DNA of 64,000 nucleotides from Hyphomonadaceae bacterium (GTDB taxonomy: Bacteria > Pseudomonadota > Alphaproteobacteria > Caulobacterales > Aquidulcibacteraceae). The DNA is taken from contig JAHDXR010000010.1 in the NCBI GenBank assembly GCA_023384105.1, positions 1-64,000 of the forward strand, read 5' to 3'. The position numbers and the translations under genes were made by a program. Shown here in pieces: positions 18,217 to 27,097 of this stretch. The notes under the pieces are model-generated. The model was not told where the DNA came from. It worked only from the letters and a program-made list of their open reading frames with translations, and did no database searches. Positions within the stretch are counted from its first letter, which is position 1. Every line of letters starts with the position of its first letter.

Positions 18217-18257
18217 CGTCAACTTCCGTTGACGCTTCCGTCAACGGAAGCTAGGGT
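18217..18257 (+). promoter_or_regulatory. merR promoter with overlapping palindromic operator
   Basis: CTTCCGTTGACG (18223-18234) and CGTCAACGGAAG (18239-18250) form a perfect 12-bp inverted repeat with a 4-nt spacer, and a third half-site CGTCAAC precedes it (18217-18223). The operator lies over the -35 TTGACG (18229-18234); TAGGGT (18252-18257) follows after 17 nt as a plausible -10. This geometry suits autoregulation by the MerR protein encoded 35 nt downstream. Confidence 0.65.
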
Positions 18258-18291
18258 CGTCACACTGGGAAGAAACACCAAGGGATGTCCG

Positions 18292-18741
18292 ATGACCAAA
18301 GCCGAGCGCACCTACACAATTTCCCAACTGGCGCGTGAGTTCGACGTCACGCCGCGCGCGCTCCGTTTCTACGAAGACAAAGGCCTGCTGACGCCGCGTC
18401 GCGACGGCATGAACCGGGTCTACTCGCATCGCGACCGCGCGCGGCTGCAGCTGATCCTGCGCGGCAAGCGCGTCGGCCTCTCGCTGATCGAGATCAAGGA
18501 GATACTCGACCTCTACAAGGTCGATCAGCGCGCGCAGGCGCAGACGGCGCTGAAGAAGTACAAAGCCCGCGTCGTCGCTCTCGAAGCGCAGCGCGAAGAC
18601 ATCGACGCGGCGATCGAAACGCTGACCGACAGCATCGCCAAGCTGGAAAAGTTCCTGTCGAAACCGGCGCCGGCTGCGGTGATGGGCGCGGCGCGCGCCT
18701 TTGAGGCGGAAGCCAAGAAGCGGCTCGAAGAAGTACACTAG
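18292..18741 (+). CDS. MerR-family regulator, LiuR-like, of acyl-CoA degradation
   Basis: 149 residues. The N-terminal MerR winged helix reads YTISQLAREFDVTPRALRFYEDKGLL, then NRVYSHRDRARLQLILRGKRVGLSLIEIKEIL. A dimerization helix (about 85-125) has no effector cysteines, so it is not a metal sensor. MerR proteins of this type (LiuR group) repress branched-chain amino acid or fatty acid degradation genes. Its position directly ahead of a beta-oxidation gene run and the palindrome over its own promoter support that role. ATG 18292 follows AGGGATG; a longer start at 18229 lies inside the operator and is rejected. Confidence 0.88.
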   Translation: MTKAERTYTISQLAREFDVTPRALRFYEDKGLLTPRRDGMNRVYSHRDRARLQLILRGKRVGLSLIEIKEILDLYKVDQRAQAQTALKKYKARVVALEAQREDIDAAIETLTDSIAKLEKFLSKPAPAAVMGAARAFEAEAKKRLEEVH

Positions 18742-18749
18742 CGGCGCTT

Positions 18750-18819
18750 GGCGGTCGGCGGTAGGCAGTCGTTTCGACGCCGCTGTTTTCGACCGCCGAT
18801 CTGCCGATTGCCGACCGCC
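18750..18819. repeat. Inverted short-unit repeat (family C, GGCGGTCGGC type)
   Basis: GGCGGTCGGCGGTAGGCAG (18750-18768) is complementary in 15 of 19 positions to CTGCCGATTGCCGACCGCC (18801-18819), with a 32-nt loop. It fills the gap between merR and the acyl-CoA dehydrogenase gene and could form a hairpin in the transcript. Its arrangement resembles the repeats at 39136-39270 and 41217-41322 although the sequence differs. Confidence 0.6.
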
Positions 18820-18834
18820 GTTTCGGAGCTGACG

Positions 18835-20628
18835 ATGCCTTCTTACAAAGTCCCGCTTCGCGAGTATCGCTTCCTGTTGAAGGACGTGCTCGACATCGGG
18901 CGCTATTCGAACCTGCCCAGCTTCGCCGATGCGCCGATGGACCTGATCGACCAGGTGCTCGATGAAGGCGCGAAGTTCTGCGAAGGCGTGCTCGCGCCGC
19001 TGAACAGGGTGGGCGACGAGCACGGCTGCGTGCGTCACGACGACGGTTCGGTGACGACGCCGCCCGGTTTCAAGGACGCCTACAAGCAATATATCGAGGC
19101 CGGCTGGTCGGGACTGTCCAGCGATCCCGCGTTCGGCGGCCAAGGCCTGCCGTACATCGTGGCGCTGGCCTGGAACGAGATGGTCGCGTCGTCGAACATG
19201 GCGTTCGGCATGTATCCGGGGCTTTCGCACGGCGCCTACGCCGCGATCCACACCCACGGCGACGACGCGCAGAAGCGGACCTATCTGCCGAAGCTGGTGA
19301 GCGGCGAGTGGACCGGCACCATGAACCTGACGGAGCCGCATTGCGGCACCGATCTGAGCCTCCTGCGCACCAAAGCGATCCCGCAGGCCGATGGCTCGTA
19401 CCGCATTACCGGCCAGAAGATTTTCATCTCCGCCGGCGAGCATGACTTCGCGCCGAACATCGTTCACCTGGTGCTCGCGCGCATCGAGGGCGCGCCGGCG
19501 GGGACGAAGGGCATCTCGCTTTTCATCGTGCCGAAAGTCCTGGTCAACGCCGACGGCTCGCTGGGCGAGCGCAACGGCGTCGTCTGCGGCAAGATCGAAG
19601 AGAAGATGGGCATTCACGGCAATTCGACGTGCGTGCTCAATTACGACGACGCCGTAGGCTATCTGATCGGCCAGGAGAACAAGGGCCTGATGGCCATGTT
19701 CGTGATGATGAACGTGGCGCGCCTGGGCGTCGGCCTGCAGGGGCTCGCACAGTCGGAAGTCGCCTATCAGAACGCGGTGATCTACGCCAAGGATCGCCTG
19801 CAGATGCGCTCGCTGACCGGGGCGAAGAATCCGGGCGGGCCGGCTGACCCGATCATCGTGCACCCGGACGTGCGCCGCATGCTGATGGACGCCAAGGCGT
19901 TCAACGAGGGGGCGCGGGCGTTCGCGTTCTGGACGGCGCTCTATGTGGATCTCCTGCGCGGCTCGCCGGACGAGAAGGCGCGTCAGAAGGCCGACGATTA
20001 CGTGGCGCTGGTGACGCCGGTGATCAAAAGCTACTTCACCGACAAGGGCTACGCCAACGCCACCAACTGTCAGCAGGTCTTTGGCGGCCACGGCTATATC
20101 GAAGAGCATGGCATGAGCCAGTTCGTGCGCGACGCCCGCATCGCCCAGATTTACGAGGGCGCCAACGGCATCCAGGCGCTCGATCTGGTCGGCCGCAAGC
20201 TGGGCGCCAATGGCGGCCGCGCGATCTTCGCCTTCTTCAACGAGCTCGACGACTTCGTCTCGGCGCACGAGGACGAAGCCGAGTTGAAGGAATTCACCGC
20301 CGCGCTCGCCGGCGTGAAGGCCCAGCTGCAGGAGGGCACGATGTGGCTGATGCAGAACGGCATGACCAATTTCGACAATGCCGGCGCTGCGAGCCACGAT
20401 TATCTCAACCTCTTCGGCCTCGCCGCGCTCACCTACATGTGGACGCTGCAGGCGAAGGCGGCGCTGGCGGCGAAGAAGAACGGCGGCGCCTCCGATCCAT
20501 ATTACGGCGCCAAGCTGACGACGGGCCGCTACTTCCTGGCGCGCATGCTGCCGGACGCGGGCGCCCATCTCGCCAAGCTGAAGAGCGGCGCGGAGCCCGT
20601 GATGGCGCTCGCGGCGGAGGCGTTCTGA
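18835..20628 (+). CDS. Acyl-CoA dehydrogenase (about 600-residue FadE type)
   Basis: 597 residues. It catalyses FAD-dependent alpha,beta-desaturation of acyl-CoA, the first step of beta-oxidation. Recognisable blocks are MNLTEPHCGTDLSLLRTKA and YRITGQKIFISAGEHD (FAD/substrate site), KMGIHGNSTCVLNYD, QVFGGHGYIEEHGMSQFVRDARIAQIYEG (FAD ADP and dimer region) and an extra C-terminal helical domain typical of the 600-residue subgroup. The ATG at 18835 gives the family N-terminus (MPSYKVPLREYRFLLKDVL). It follows merR and begins the degradative run OsmC / thiolase / FadB. Confidence 0.93.
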   Translation: MPSYKVPLREYRFLLKDVLDIGRYSNLPSFADAPMDLIDQVLDEGAKFCEGVLAPLNRVGDEHGCVRHDDGSVTTPPGFKDAYKQYIEAGWSGLSSDPAFGGQGLPYIVALAWNEMVASSNMAFGMYPGLSHGAYAAIHTHGDDAQKRTYLPKLVSGEWTGTMNLTEPHCGTDLSLLRTKAIPQADGSYRITGQKIFISAGEHDFAPNIVHLVLARIEGAPAGTKGISLFIVPKVLVNADGSLGERNGVVCGKIEEKMGIHGNSTCVLNYDDAVGYLIGQENKGLMAMFVMMNVARLGVGLQGLAQSEVAYQNAVIYAKDRLQMRSLTGAKNPGGPADPIIVHPDVRRMLMDAKAFNEGARAFAFWTALYVDLLRGSPDEKARQKADDYVALVTPVIKSYFTDKGYANATNCQQVFGGHGYIEEHGMSQFVRDARIAQIYEGANGIQALDLVGRKLGANGGRAIFAFFNELDDFVSAHEDEAELKEFTAALAGVKAQLQEGTMWLMQNGMTNFDNAGAASHDYLNLFGLAALTYMWTLQAKAALAAKKNGGASDPYYGAKLTTGRYFLARMLPDAGAHLAKLKSGAEPVMALAAEAF

Positions 20629-20649
20629 TGAATGCACACGCGCTTTCCC

Positions 20650-20711
20650 TTCTCCCCACCCAAATTCGCTTTGCGAATTTGACCTCTCCCCCGCGCGGGG
20701 GAGAGGTGGGA
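20650..20711. repeat. CTCCCC/GGGGAG intergenic repeat (family B) between acyl-CoA dehydrogenase and OsmC genes
   Basis: Two nested palindromes: AAATTCGC-ttt-GCGAATTT (20662-20680), and CCTCTCCCCCGC followed directly by GCGGGGGAGAGG (20683-20706). It lies within an apparent operon junction, immediately ahead of the osmC start. Confidence 0.75.
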
Positions 20712-20719
20712 GCGTCGCC

Positions 20720-21190
20720 ATGAGCACCTACACTGCAACCCTCACCTGGACGCGCGGCGATCAGGCGTTCAGCGACGGCAAGTATTCGCGCGGGCACGAC
20801 ATCGCCTTCGACGCCGGCTTTTCGATTCCGGGCTCGTCCTCGCCGCATGTGGTGCGCCCGCCGCTGTCGCGCGAGGACGCCGCCGATCCGGAGGAGCTGT
20901 TCGTGGCGGCGCTGTCGTCGTGCCACATGCTGTTCTTTCTCGATTTCGCGCGCAAAGCCGGCTTCGTCGTCGACGCTTATGTCGACAAGGCCGAAGGCGT
21001 GCTGGCGAAAGGCGCCGACGGGCGCATGCAGATGACGCAGGTCCGGCTCAATCCGCAGGTCGCGTGGAGCGGCGATAAAGCGCCGACCGAGGAGGAGCTG
21101 CGCGAACTGCACCACACGGCGCACGAGGCCTGCTTCATCGCCAACTCGTTCAAGGGCGACGTAGCGATCGCCGGCGGGGAGGCGCACTAG
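20720..21190 (+). CDS. OsmC-family peroxiredoxin-like protein
   Basis: 156 residues with the OsmC fold. The conserved cysteines are in ALSSCHMLFFLDFARKAGF and HEACFIANS, the two redox residues that reduce organic hydroperoxides in this family. DPEELFVAALSSCHM is the family hallmark. It is embedded in the beta-oxidation run, where it could remove fatty-acid hydroperoxides or act on thiol adducts; that role is inferred. The ATG lies only 9 nt after the palindromic repeat, and GTGGGAG serves as ribosome site. Confidence 0.88.
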   Translation: MSTYTATLTWTRGDQAFSDGKYSRGHDIAFDAGFSIPGSSSPHVVRPPLSREDAADPEELFVAALSSCHMLFFLDFARKAGFVVDAYVDKAEGVLAKGADGRMQMTQVRLNPQVAWSGDKAPTEEELRELHHTAHEACFIANSFKGDVAIAGGEAH

Positions 21191-21284
21191 AGTTTGCCGC
21201 GCTTTCGCCGGCCCGGCGGAAGCGGTCAGCGGAGTAGGCGCGAGCTGCGCGCCGCGGGACGACTCCGGTCCCATGGAGGGTTAG

Positions 21285-21386
21285 TTGCTCCCCCGTTTGC
21301 GGGGAGCTGTCACGCGGGGCGCGACTGAGGGGGCGACACCCCCTCCGCTCGCTTCGCTCGCACCTCCCCCGCAAGCGGGTGAGGAT
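21285..21386. repeat. CTCCCC/GGGGAG intergenic repeat (family B) between OsmC and thiolase genes
   Basis: Begins GCTCCCCCGTTTGCGGGGAGCTG and ends with CACCTCCCCCGCAAGCGGGTGAGG, two GC hairpins separated by ACTGAGGGGGCGACA. The ACTGAGGGGG core recurs in the next copy (22615-22757). It fills most of the gap before the thiolase start. Confidence 0.7.
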
Positions 21387-21398
21387 AAGGAGTGACTG

Positions 21399-22613
21399 AT
21401 GGCTGAGGCCTATATCTATGATGCGGTGCGCACGCCGCGCGGCAAGGGCAGGAACACCGGCTCGCTGCACGAAGTGACGTCGCTGTCGCTGGCGACGCAG
21501 GTTTTGGAAGCGATAAGAGATCGCAACAATCTCGACACCTCGAAGGTCGACGACGTCCATCTCGGCTGCGTCTCGCCGATCGGCGAGCAGGGCTCGGACA
21601 TCGCGCGCATCGCCGTGCTCAACGCCAATTACGCCGAAACCGTCGCCGGCGTGCAGGTCGATCGCTTCTGCGCGTCGGGACTGGAAGCGGTGAACATCGC
21701 CGCGGCGAAGGTGAAGTCGGGCGAAGCCAACATGGCGATCGGCGGCGGCGTTGAAAGCATGAGCCGCGTGCCGATGGGCTCGACCGGCGGCGCCTGGGCC
21801 ACCGATCCCTCGATCGCGATGAAGACCTACTTCACGCCGCAGGGCGTGGGCGCAGACCTGATCGCCACCAAGTACGGCTTCTCGCGCGACGACGTCGACG
21901 CCTACGCCGTGCAGTCGCAGCAGCGCGCGGCGAAGGCCTGGAAGGAAGGCCGCTTCAAGAAGTCGATCGTGCCGGTGAAGGACCAGCTCGGCGTCACCCT
22001 GCTCGCCCATGACGAGCATATGCGCCCCGACACGACGATGCAGTCGCTCGCTTCGCTCGAACCGTCCTTCGTGATGCAGGGCGAAGTGATGCCGGGCTTC
22101 GACGCCGTCATCCAGCAGCGCTATCCGGAAGTGGAGAAGGTCAAGCACGTCCACCACGCCGGCAACTCGTCGGGCATCGTTGACGGCGCCTCTGCGGTGC
22201 TGATCGGCACAAAGGAAATGGGCGAAGCGCTCGGTTTGAAGCCGCGCGCGAGGATTCTCGGCGGCGCCTCGATCGGCTCGGAGCCCGCGATCATGCTCAC
22301 CGGCCCGGAATTCGTCACCCGGAAGCTGCTCGACAAGCTCGGCATGACGACGAAGGACATCGACCTGTGGGAGCTCAACGAGGCGTTCGCGGCGGTGGTG
22401 CTGCGCTGGGTGCAGGCGCTCGACCTTGATCCGGAGAAGGTCAACGTCAATGGCGGCGCCATCGCCATGGGCCACCCGCTGGGCGCCACCGGCGCGATGA
22501 TCCTCGGCGCCATGGTCGATGAACTCGAACGCTCCAACAAGGAGCGCGCGCTCATCACGCTCTGCGTCGGCGCCGGCATGGGCACGGCCACGGTGATCGA
22601 ACGGGTCAACTGA
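21399..22613 (+). CDS. fadA: Acetyl-CoA C-acyltransferase (thiolase)
   Basis: 404 residues. Thiolases cleave 3-ketoacyl-CoA with CoA, the last step of beta-oxidation. The nucleophile is C91 in [11 protein letters not shown]. The downstream catalytic motifs are [29 protein letters not shown] and the second Cys in LCVGAGMG. It is followed by the FadB-type multifunctional protein, the usual partner in a beta-oxidation complex. The ATG follows AAGGAGTG. Confidence 0.92.
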   Translation: MAEAYIYDAVRTPRGKGRNTGSLHEVTSLSLATQVLEAIRDRNNLDTSKVDDVHLGCVSPIGEQGSDIARIAVLNANYAETVAGVQVDRFCASGLEAVNIAAAKVKSGEANMAIGGGVESMSRVPMGSTGGAWATDPSIAMKTYFTPQGVGADLIATKYGFSRDDVDAYAVQSQQRAAKAWKEGRFKKSIVPVKDQLGVTLLAHDEHMRPDTTMQSLASLEPSFVMQGEVMPGFDAVIQQRYPEVEKVKHVHHAGNSSGIVDGASAVLIGTKEMGEALGLKPRARILGGASIGSEPAIMLTGPEFVTRKLLDKLGMTTKDIDLWELNEAFAAVVLRWVQALDLDPEKVNVNGGAIAMGHPLGATGAMILGAMVDELERSNKERALITLCVGAGMGTATVIERVN

Positions 22614-22614
22614 G

Positions 22615-22757
22615 GTTTGCTCCCCCGCGCACGGGGAAGCTGTACAGCGCGCGAAGCGCGATGACTGAGGGGGCGGCGCTGCCGTCGGCGGATTGTCCCC
22701 TCCGTCTCGCGGCTTCGCCGCAATCCACCTCCCCGCAGGCGGGGAGGAACGAGAAGG
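22615..22757. repeat. CTCCCC/GGGGAG intergenic repeat (family B) between thiolase and FadB genes
   Basis: Starts GCTCCCCCGCGCACGGGGAAGCTG, contains GACTGAGGGGGCGG, and ends CACCTCCCCGCAGGCGGGGAGG. It has the same layout as the copy at 21285-21386 but is longer because of an extra interior segment (about 22680-22730). It fills nearly the whole junction ahead of fadB. Confidence 0.7.
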
Positions 22758-22776
22758 AAGAAGAGGGTAAGGTCCG

Positions 22777-24978
22777 ATGGAAAACTTCAAGATCGACGTC
22801 GACAGCGACGGCATCGCGCTCATCACGTTCGACGTGCCGGGCCGCTCCATGAACACCATCACCGGTTCGGTGATGCGCGACCTGATCACGCTGGTCGAGA
22901 CGATCAAGACCGACGACAAGATCAAGGGCGCGGTGATCGCGTCCGGCAAGACCAGCGGCTTCTGCGCCGGCGCCGACCTCGGCGAGCTGAACCAGCGCGG
23001 CGCTCAGGCCAAGGACGAGCCGAAGAGCGAAGAAGAGAAGCTCAAGAAGCAGTTCGACCAGAGCTTCACGCTGAACAAGTCGCTGCGTGCATTGGAAACC
23101 TGCGGCAAGCCGGTGGCCGTCGCGCTCGAAGGCCTGGCCCTCGGCGGCGGTCTGGAGATCGCGCTCGCGTGCCATTATCGCGTCGCGGCGGACAATCCGA
23201 AGATCAAGTTCGGCCTGCCGGAATCCAAGGTCGGCCTGCTGCCGGGCGCCGGCGGCACGCAGCGCCTGCCGCGCCTGATCGGCGTGCAGAACGCGGCGAT
23301 GATGATCCTGCAAGGCGCCGACAAGTCGCCGCAGGAAGCCAAGGGCCTGGGCTTCATCAACGAAGTCGTGCCGGCCGGCAAAACCGTCGAAGCGGCGAAG
23401 GCCTGGGTGAAGGCGAACCCGAAAGCGACCGCGCCGTGGGACGTGAAGGGCTTCCGTGTGAAGGACGGCCCGTTCACGCCGGGCGGTTCGATCGCCTATG
23501 TCGGCGGCAACGCCATGGTCTCCAAGCAGACCAACCTGAACTATCCGGCGCAGCGCAACATCATGTCGTGCATCTACGAAGGCATTCAGGTGCCGATCGA
23601 CGCCGCGCTGCGGATCGAGAGCCGCTACTTCATCAAGACGGCCAACACGCCCCAAGCCAAAGGCATGATCCGCACGCTGTTCGTGAACATGCAGGCGCTC
23701 GGCAAGGGCGGCAACCGTCCGCAAGGCTTCCCGGAATACCAGGTGAAGAAGGTCGCCGTGCTGGGCGCGGGCCTCATGGGCGCGGGCATCGCCTACGTGC
23801 AGGCCAAGGCCGGCATCGAAACCGTGCTGCTCGACGTGAGCCAGGAGAGCGCCGAGAAGGGCAAGGCCTACTCCAAGCGCATCGTCGACAAGGACGTCTC
23901 GCGCGGCAAGCTCACGAAGGAGAAGGGCGACGAACTGCTCGCGCGCATCACGCCCTCGACCGACTATTCGCTGATCAAGGGCGCCGACCTCGTCGTCGAA
24001 GCCGTGTTCGAGAACCCGGCGCTGAAGGCCGAGGTGACGAAGAAGGCGGAAGCCTTCCTGGGCGACACCGCCGTGTTCGGCTCAAACACCTCGACGCTGC
24101 CGATCACCGGCCTCGCCGAAGCCTCGGTGCGGCCGAAGAACTTCATCGGCATCCACTTCTTCTCGCCGGTCGAGCGCATGGGCCTCGTCGAACTCATCCG
24201 CGGCAAGGAAACCACCGACGAAACCGTCGCCAAGGCGATCGACTACGTGCTGAAGATCCGCAAGACGCCGATCATCGTGAACGACTTCCGCGGCTTCTAC
24301 ACCTCGCGCTGCTTCGGCACCTATCCGGCCGAAGGCGTCGAGATGCTGATGGAAGGCGTCGCGCCGGCGATCATCGAGAATGTCGGGCGCCAGTGCGGTA
24401 TGCCGATGGGGCCGCTCGAAGTGTCCGACAGCGTCGGCCTCGACACCGCGCTCAAGATCGGCAAGACCAACGCCGAACTCAATCAGCAGGACTACAAGAA
24501 GGATCCGCGCGCGGCGCTTCTGTCGTGGATCGTGGAAGAGAAGGGCCGTGTCGGCCGCAAGGGCGGCAAGGGCTATTACGAGTACGGCGACGACGGCAAG
24601 CCGACGCGCATCTGGCCGGGCATCTCCGAAAAGATCGAAACGAAGGTGACGGAATGCCCGCCCGAGTTGAAGCAGGAGCTGACCAAGCGCTTCCTCTTCC
24701 GCCAGTGCATCGAAGTGGCGCGCTGCTTCGAGGAGGGCGTCATCACCGATCCGCGCGACGCCGACGTCGGCTCGATCCTGGCCTGGGGCTTTGCGCCCTA
24801 CACCGGCGGCTGCATCAGCTACATCGACCTCTTCTGGGGGACGAAGAAGTTCGTGGAGGAAGCCGACCGCCTCGCCGACGCCTACGGCGAGCGCTTCCGC
24901 CCGAACAAGCTGCTGCGCGACATGGCCGCCAAGGGCGAGACCTTCTACGAGCGCTTCGGCGCGAAGAAGGCGGCCTGA
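22777..24978 (+). CDS. fadB: Beta-oxidation multifunctional protein: enoyl-CoA hydratase / 3-hydroxyacyl-CoA dehydrogenase
   Basis: 733 residues. The N-terminal crotonase domain (about 1-200) has ALEGLALGGGLEIALACHYR and PESKVGLLPGAGGTQRLPR with the hydratase glutamates. An NAD-binding domain follows (VAVLGAGLMGAGIAYVQAKA, near residue 325), with IGIHFFSPVERMGLVELI and the dehydrogenase signature IIVNDFRGFYTSRCF, then the C-terminal helical domains. It performs hydration and NAD-dependent oxidation of enoyl-CoA and partners the thiolase upstream. FadB and FadJ cannot be told apart from sequence alone. A terminator follows at 25006. Confidence 0.93.
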   Translation: MENFKIDVDSDGIALITFDVPGRSMNTITGSVMRDLITLVETIKTDDKIKGAVIASGKTSGFCAGADLGELNQRGAQAKDEPKSEEEKLKKQFDQSFTLNKSLRALETCGKPVAVALEGLALGGGLEIALACHYRVAADNPKIKFGLPESKVGLLPGAGGTQRLPRLIGVQNAAMMILQGADKSPQEAKGLGFINEVVPAGKTVEAAKAWVKANPKATAPWDVKGFRVKDGPFTPGGSIAYVGGNAMVSKQTNLNYPAQRNIMSCIYEGIQVPIDAALRIESRYFIKTANTPQAKGMIRTLFVNMQALGKGGNRPQGFPEYQVKKVAVLGAGLMGAGIAYVQAKAGIETVLLDVSQESAEKGKAYSKRIVDKDVSRGKLTKEKGDELLARITPSTDYSLIKGADLVVEAVFENPALKAEVTKKAEAFLGDTAVFGSNTSTLPITGLAEASVRPKNFIGIHFFSPVERMGLVELIRGKETTDETVAKAIDYVLKIRKTPIIVNDFRGFYTSRCFGTYPAEGVEMLMEGVAPAIIENVGRQCGMPMGPLEVSDSVGLDTALKIGKTNAELNQQDYKKDPRAALLSWIVEEKGRVGRKGGKGYYEYGDDGKPTRIWPGISEKIETKVTECPPELKQELTKRFLFRQCIEVARCFEEGVITDPRDADVGSILAWGFAPYTGGCISYIDLFWGTKKFVEEADRLADAYGERFRPNKLLRDMAAKGETFYERFGAKKAA

Positions 24979-25005
24979 TCCAAGCGCTGACTCTGGACGT
25001 AACGT

Positions 25006-25040
25006 AAGGGGGTGCGCTTTTCGCGCGCCCCCTTATCTCT
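25006..25040 (+). terminator. Rho-independent terminator after fadB
   Basis: AAGGGGGTGCGC (25006-25017) pairs with GCGCGCCCCCTT (25023-25034) with one G-U wobble and a TTTTC loop, followed by ATCTCTT. The stem is strong but the U tract is imperfect. It lies 28 nt after the fadB stop and before the oxidoreductase start. Confidence 0.7.
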
Positions 25041-25062
25041 TGAGGGCATCTTTGGGGCTGTC

Positions 25063-26130
25063 ATGACCGCACTTACCGATCCGCTTTCCCTCCGCTCCGG
25101 CGCCACGCTGAAGAACCGCTTCGTGCTCGCGCCGCTCACCAACCTGCAAAGCCATCCGGACGGGGTGCTCTCCGAGGACGAGTTCAAGTGGCTCACTATG
25201 CGCGCCGAGGGCGGCTTCGCGCTGACCATGACCTGCGCCGCGTCCGTTCAGGAAAGCGGCGTCGGCTTTCCCGGCCAGCTCGGCTTTCACGACGCCAGGC
25301 ACGACCCCGGCCTCACGCGCCTTGCCGCCAAGATCAAGGAACATGGCAGCCTCGCCGTCGCCCAGCTGCATCACGGCGGCTTGCGCGCGGCGAAGACTCC
25401 CAAGGCGCCGAGCGCCGACGAAAAACTCAAAGCCGAAGCGATGACGCTCGATGAGATCCGCGAGAGCCGCGACTGCTTCATCGAAGCCGCGCGCCGCGCC
25501 GAACGCACCGGCTTCGACGGCGTCGAACTGCACGCCGCCCACGGCTATCTCATCTGCTCGTTCATGAGCCCCGAACTCAATCGCCGCGACGATGAATATG
25601 GCGGCGATCCCGAACGCCGCGCGCGTTTCCTGTTCGAGATCGTCGACGGCGTCCGCGCCGCGACCAAGCCCGGGTTCACGCTGGGGGTGCGTCTCTCGCC
25701 CGAGCGCTGGGGCCTCGACCTGCTCGAAATCCGCGACGTCGCCCAGCGGCTCCTGCGTGAAGCCAGGATCGATTTTCTCGACATGTCGCTCTGGGACGTC
25801 CGCAAGGAGCCGAGCGATGAGAAGCTCCGCGGCCGGACTTTGGCCTCCTATTTCACCGAACTGGAGCGCGGCGGTGTCCGCCTCGGCGCCGCCGGCAAGA
25901 TCATGTCGGCGCAGGACGCGCGCGACGCTATCGCCGCCGGTTTCGATTTCCCGATGCTCGGCCGCGCCGCGATCCTGCACCACGACTTTCCCAAGCGCGT
26001 CGCCGCCGATCCCGAGTTCGCCGCGATCGCGACGCCGGTCTCCGAGGCGCATCTGCGCCAGGAGGGCCTCGGCGGCGCGTTCGTGAATTATATGCGCACC
26101 TGGCAGGGCTTCGTCGAAGAGCCGGCTTGA
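25063..26130 (+). CDS. NADH:flavin oxidoreductase, Old Yellow Enzyme family
   Basis: 355-residue FMN-dependent TIM barrel. Family markers: LRSGATLKNRFVLAPLTN at the N-terminus, VAQLHHGG, GFDGVELHAAHGYLICSFMSPELNRRDDEYGGDPERRARF, GVRLSPERWG and a C-terminal FMN-phosphate region (AAGKIMSAQDARDAIAAGFD). The classical active-site HxxN/H motif appears as HAAH. OYE enzymes reduce activated C=C bonds; the substrate is unknown. ATG 25063 (MTALTDPLSLRSG) matches the family start. It abuts the methyltransferase gene. Confidence 0.9.
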   Translation: MTALTDPLSLRSGATLKNRFVLAPLTNLQSHPDGVLSEDEFKWLTMRAEGGFALTMTCAASVQESGVGFPGQLGFHDARHDPGLTRLAAKIKEHGSLAVAQLHHGGLRAAKTPKAPSADEKLKAEAMTLDEIRESRDCFIEAARRAERTGFDGVELHAAHGYLICSFMSPELNRRDDEYGGDPERRARFLFEIVDGVRAATKPGFTLGVRLSPERWGLDLLEIRDVAQRLLREARIDFLDMSLWDVRKEPSDEKLRGRTLASYFTELERGGVRLGAAGKIMSAQDARDAIAAGFDFPMLGRAAILHHDFPKRVAADPEFAAIATPVSEAHLRQEGLGGAFVNYMRTWQGFVEEPA

Positions 26131-26147
26131 GTTCGGGAGCTGCAAAA

Positions 26148-26990
26148 ATGGCGGAGCCGGATCGTCCTACCCAGCGCGAATACTGGAACAGCAAGGTCGG
26201 CGAGGAGTGGGCGCGCCAGGCTGACCGCACCGACAAGATGTTTGCGGCGCTGACCCAGGCCGTGTTCGATGCGCTCGATCTCCAGCCGGGCGAAGGCGTG
26301 CTCGACATTGGCTGCGGGGCAGGCGAAACGACGCTTGCGGCGGCGCGTCGCGTCGGCGGAAACGGCCATGTCGTCGGCGTCGATCTCTCGCAGCCGCTGC
26401 TCGCGCTCGGGCGCCGGCGCGCGCAGCAAAGCGGCTTGGCGATCGATCTGGTCGAGGCCGACGCCGCCGCCGCGGCTATCCCTGGCGCGCCGTTCGACGC
26501 GGCGTTCTCGCGCTTCGGCGTGATGTTCTTCGACGATCCGGCCGCCGCGTTCGCGCGCATTCGCCAGCATCTGCGCCCCGGCGGGCGGCTCGTGTTCGCG
26601 TGCTGGCGCACATTTGCGGAGAACGCCTGGTCGCGCGCGCCGCTCGATGCGTTGTCGCCGATGCTGAAAGCGCCGCTGCCGCCGCCCGATCAAAACCTGC
26701 CCGGACCCTTCGCCTTCGCCGACGCCGGCAAGATCAGAACCATTCTTGAAGCATCCGGATGGCGCGGCGTTTCGATCGAGCGGTGGGACGCGCCGCTGCG
26801 CCTCGGCGCCGACGCGGAGGACGCCGCCGCTTATGTGCTGCGGATCGGCCCGAGCGCCCGCGCGATCGCCGACCATGGCCTGGACGCGGCCGCGGCCAAG
26901 CAGCTGATCGTCGCGCGCCTGGCCGACGCGCAAGACGCCGCGGGCGTGTCGCTTGCCGCCGCCTGCTGGATCGTGCGCGCGACCGCTTAA
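26148..26990 (+). CDS. Class I SAM-dependent methyltransferase
   Basis: 280 residues. Motif I is VLDIGCGAGETTLAAARRVG (near 55-75), motif II acidic is VVGVDLS, and the UbiE/Methyltransf_11-like segment is FDAAFSRFGVMFFDDPAAAFARIRQHLRPGGRLVF. The start is ATG 26148 behind GGGAG; an in-frame TTG at 26127 overlaps the oxidoreductase stop and is less likely. The methyl acceptor is unknown; a small molecule is likely from the fold. Confidence 0.85.
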   Translation: MAEPDRPTQREYWNSKVGEEWARQADRTDKMFAALTQAVFDALDLQPGEGVLDIGCGAGETTLAAARRVGGNGHVVGVDLSQPLLALGRRRAQQSGLAIDLVEADAAAAAIPGAPFDAAFSRFGVMFFDDPAAAFARIRQHLRPGGRLVFACWRTFAENAWSRAPLDALSPMLKAPLPPPDQNLPGPFAFADAGKIRTILEASGWRGVSIERWDAPLRLGADAEDAAAYVLRIGPSARAIADHGLDAAAAKQLIVARLADAQDAAGVSLAAACWIVRATA

Positions 26991-27014
26991 GCACCGCGCG
27001 TTAAACGCAAGCGC

Positions 27015-27040
27015 CTTATGGACCGCCGGCGGTCCATAAG
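27015..27040. repeat. Minimal perfect palindrome of the GGACCGCCGGCG family (family A)
   Basis: CTTATGGACCGCC joined directly to GGCGGTCCATAAG, 26 bp without a mismatch or spacer. It is the core of the longer copies with the interior removed. It lies in the 301-nt gap between the methyltransferase and the helicase genes; otherwise that gap holds only the helicase promoter and leader. Confidence 0.8.
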
Positions 27041-27097
27041 CTGGCACGGCCTGTACTCAGTGCGACTAAGCGCAAGACGCCTATGCCGGGCGCGTTA

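Larger units (their letters stand above)
17629..18291. other. Long intergenic region between podJ-like gene and merR
   Basis: 663 nt without a convincing gene. It holds the divergent control regions of the podJ-like gene (near 17705-17813) and of merR (18217-18257). A 114-codon open frame on the minus strand (17878-18222) has no recognisable domain, no ribosome site and spans the merR operator, so it is not called. The middle (about 17830-18180) shows nothing I can identify. Confidence 0.6.

Noticed and set aside
17878-18222. 114-codon open frame on the minus strand between podJ and merR
   Set aside because: No ribosome site, no recognisable domain, Arg/Pro-rich composition typical of antisense frames in GC-rich DNA, and it spans the merR operator.
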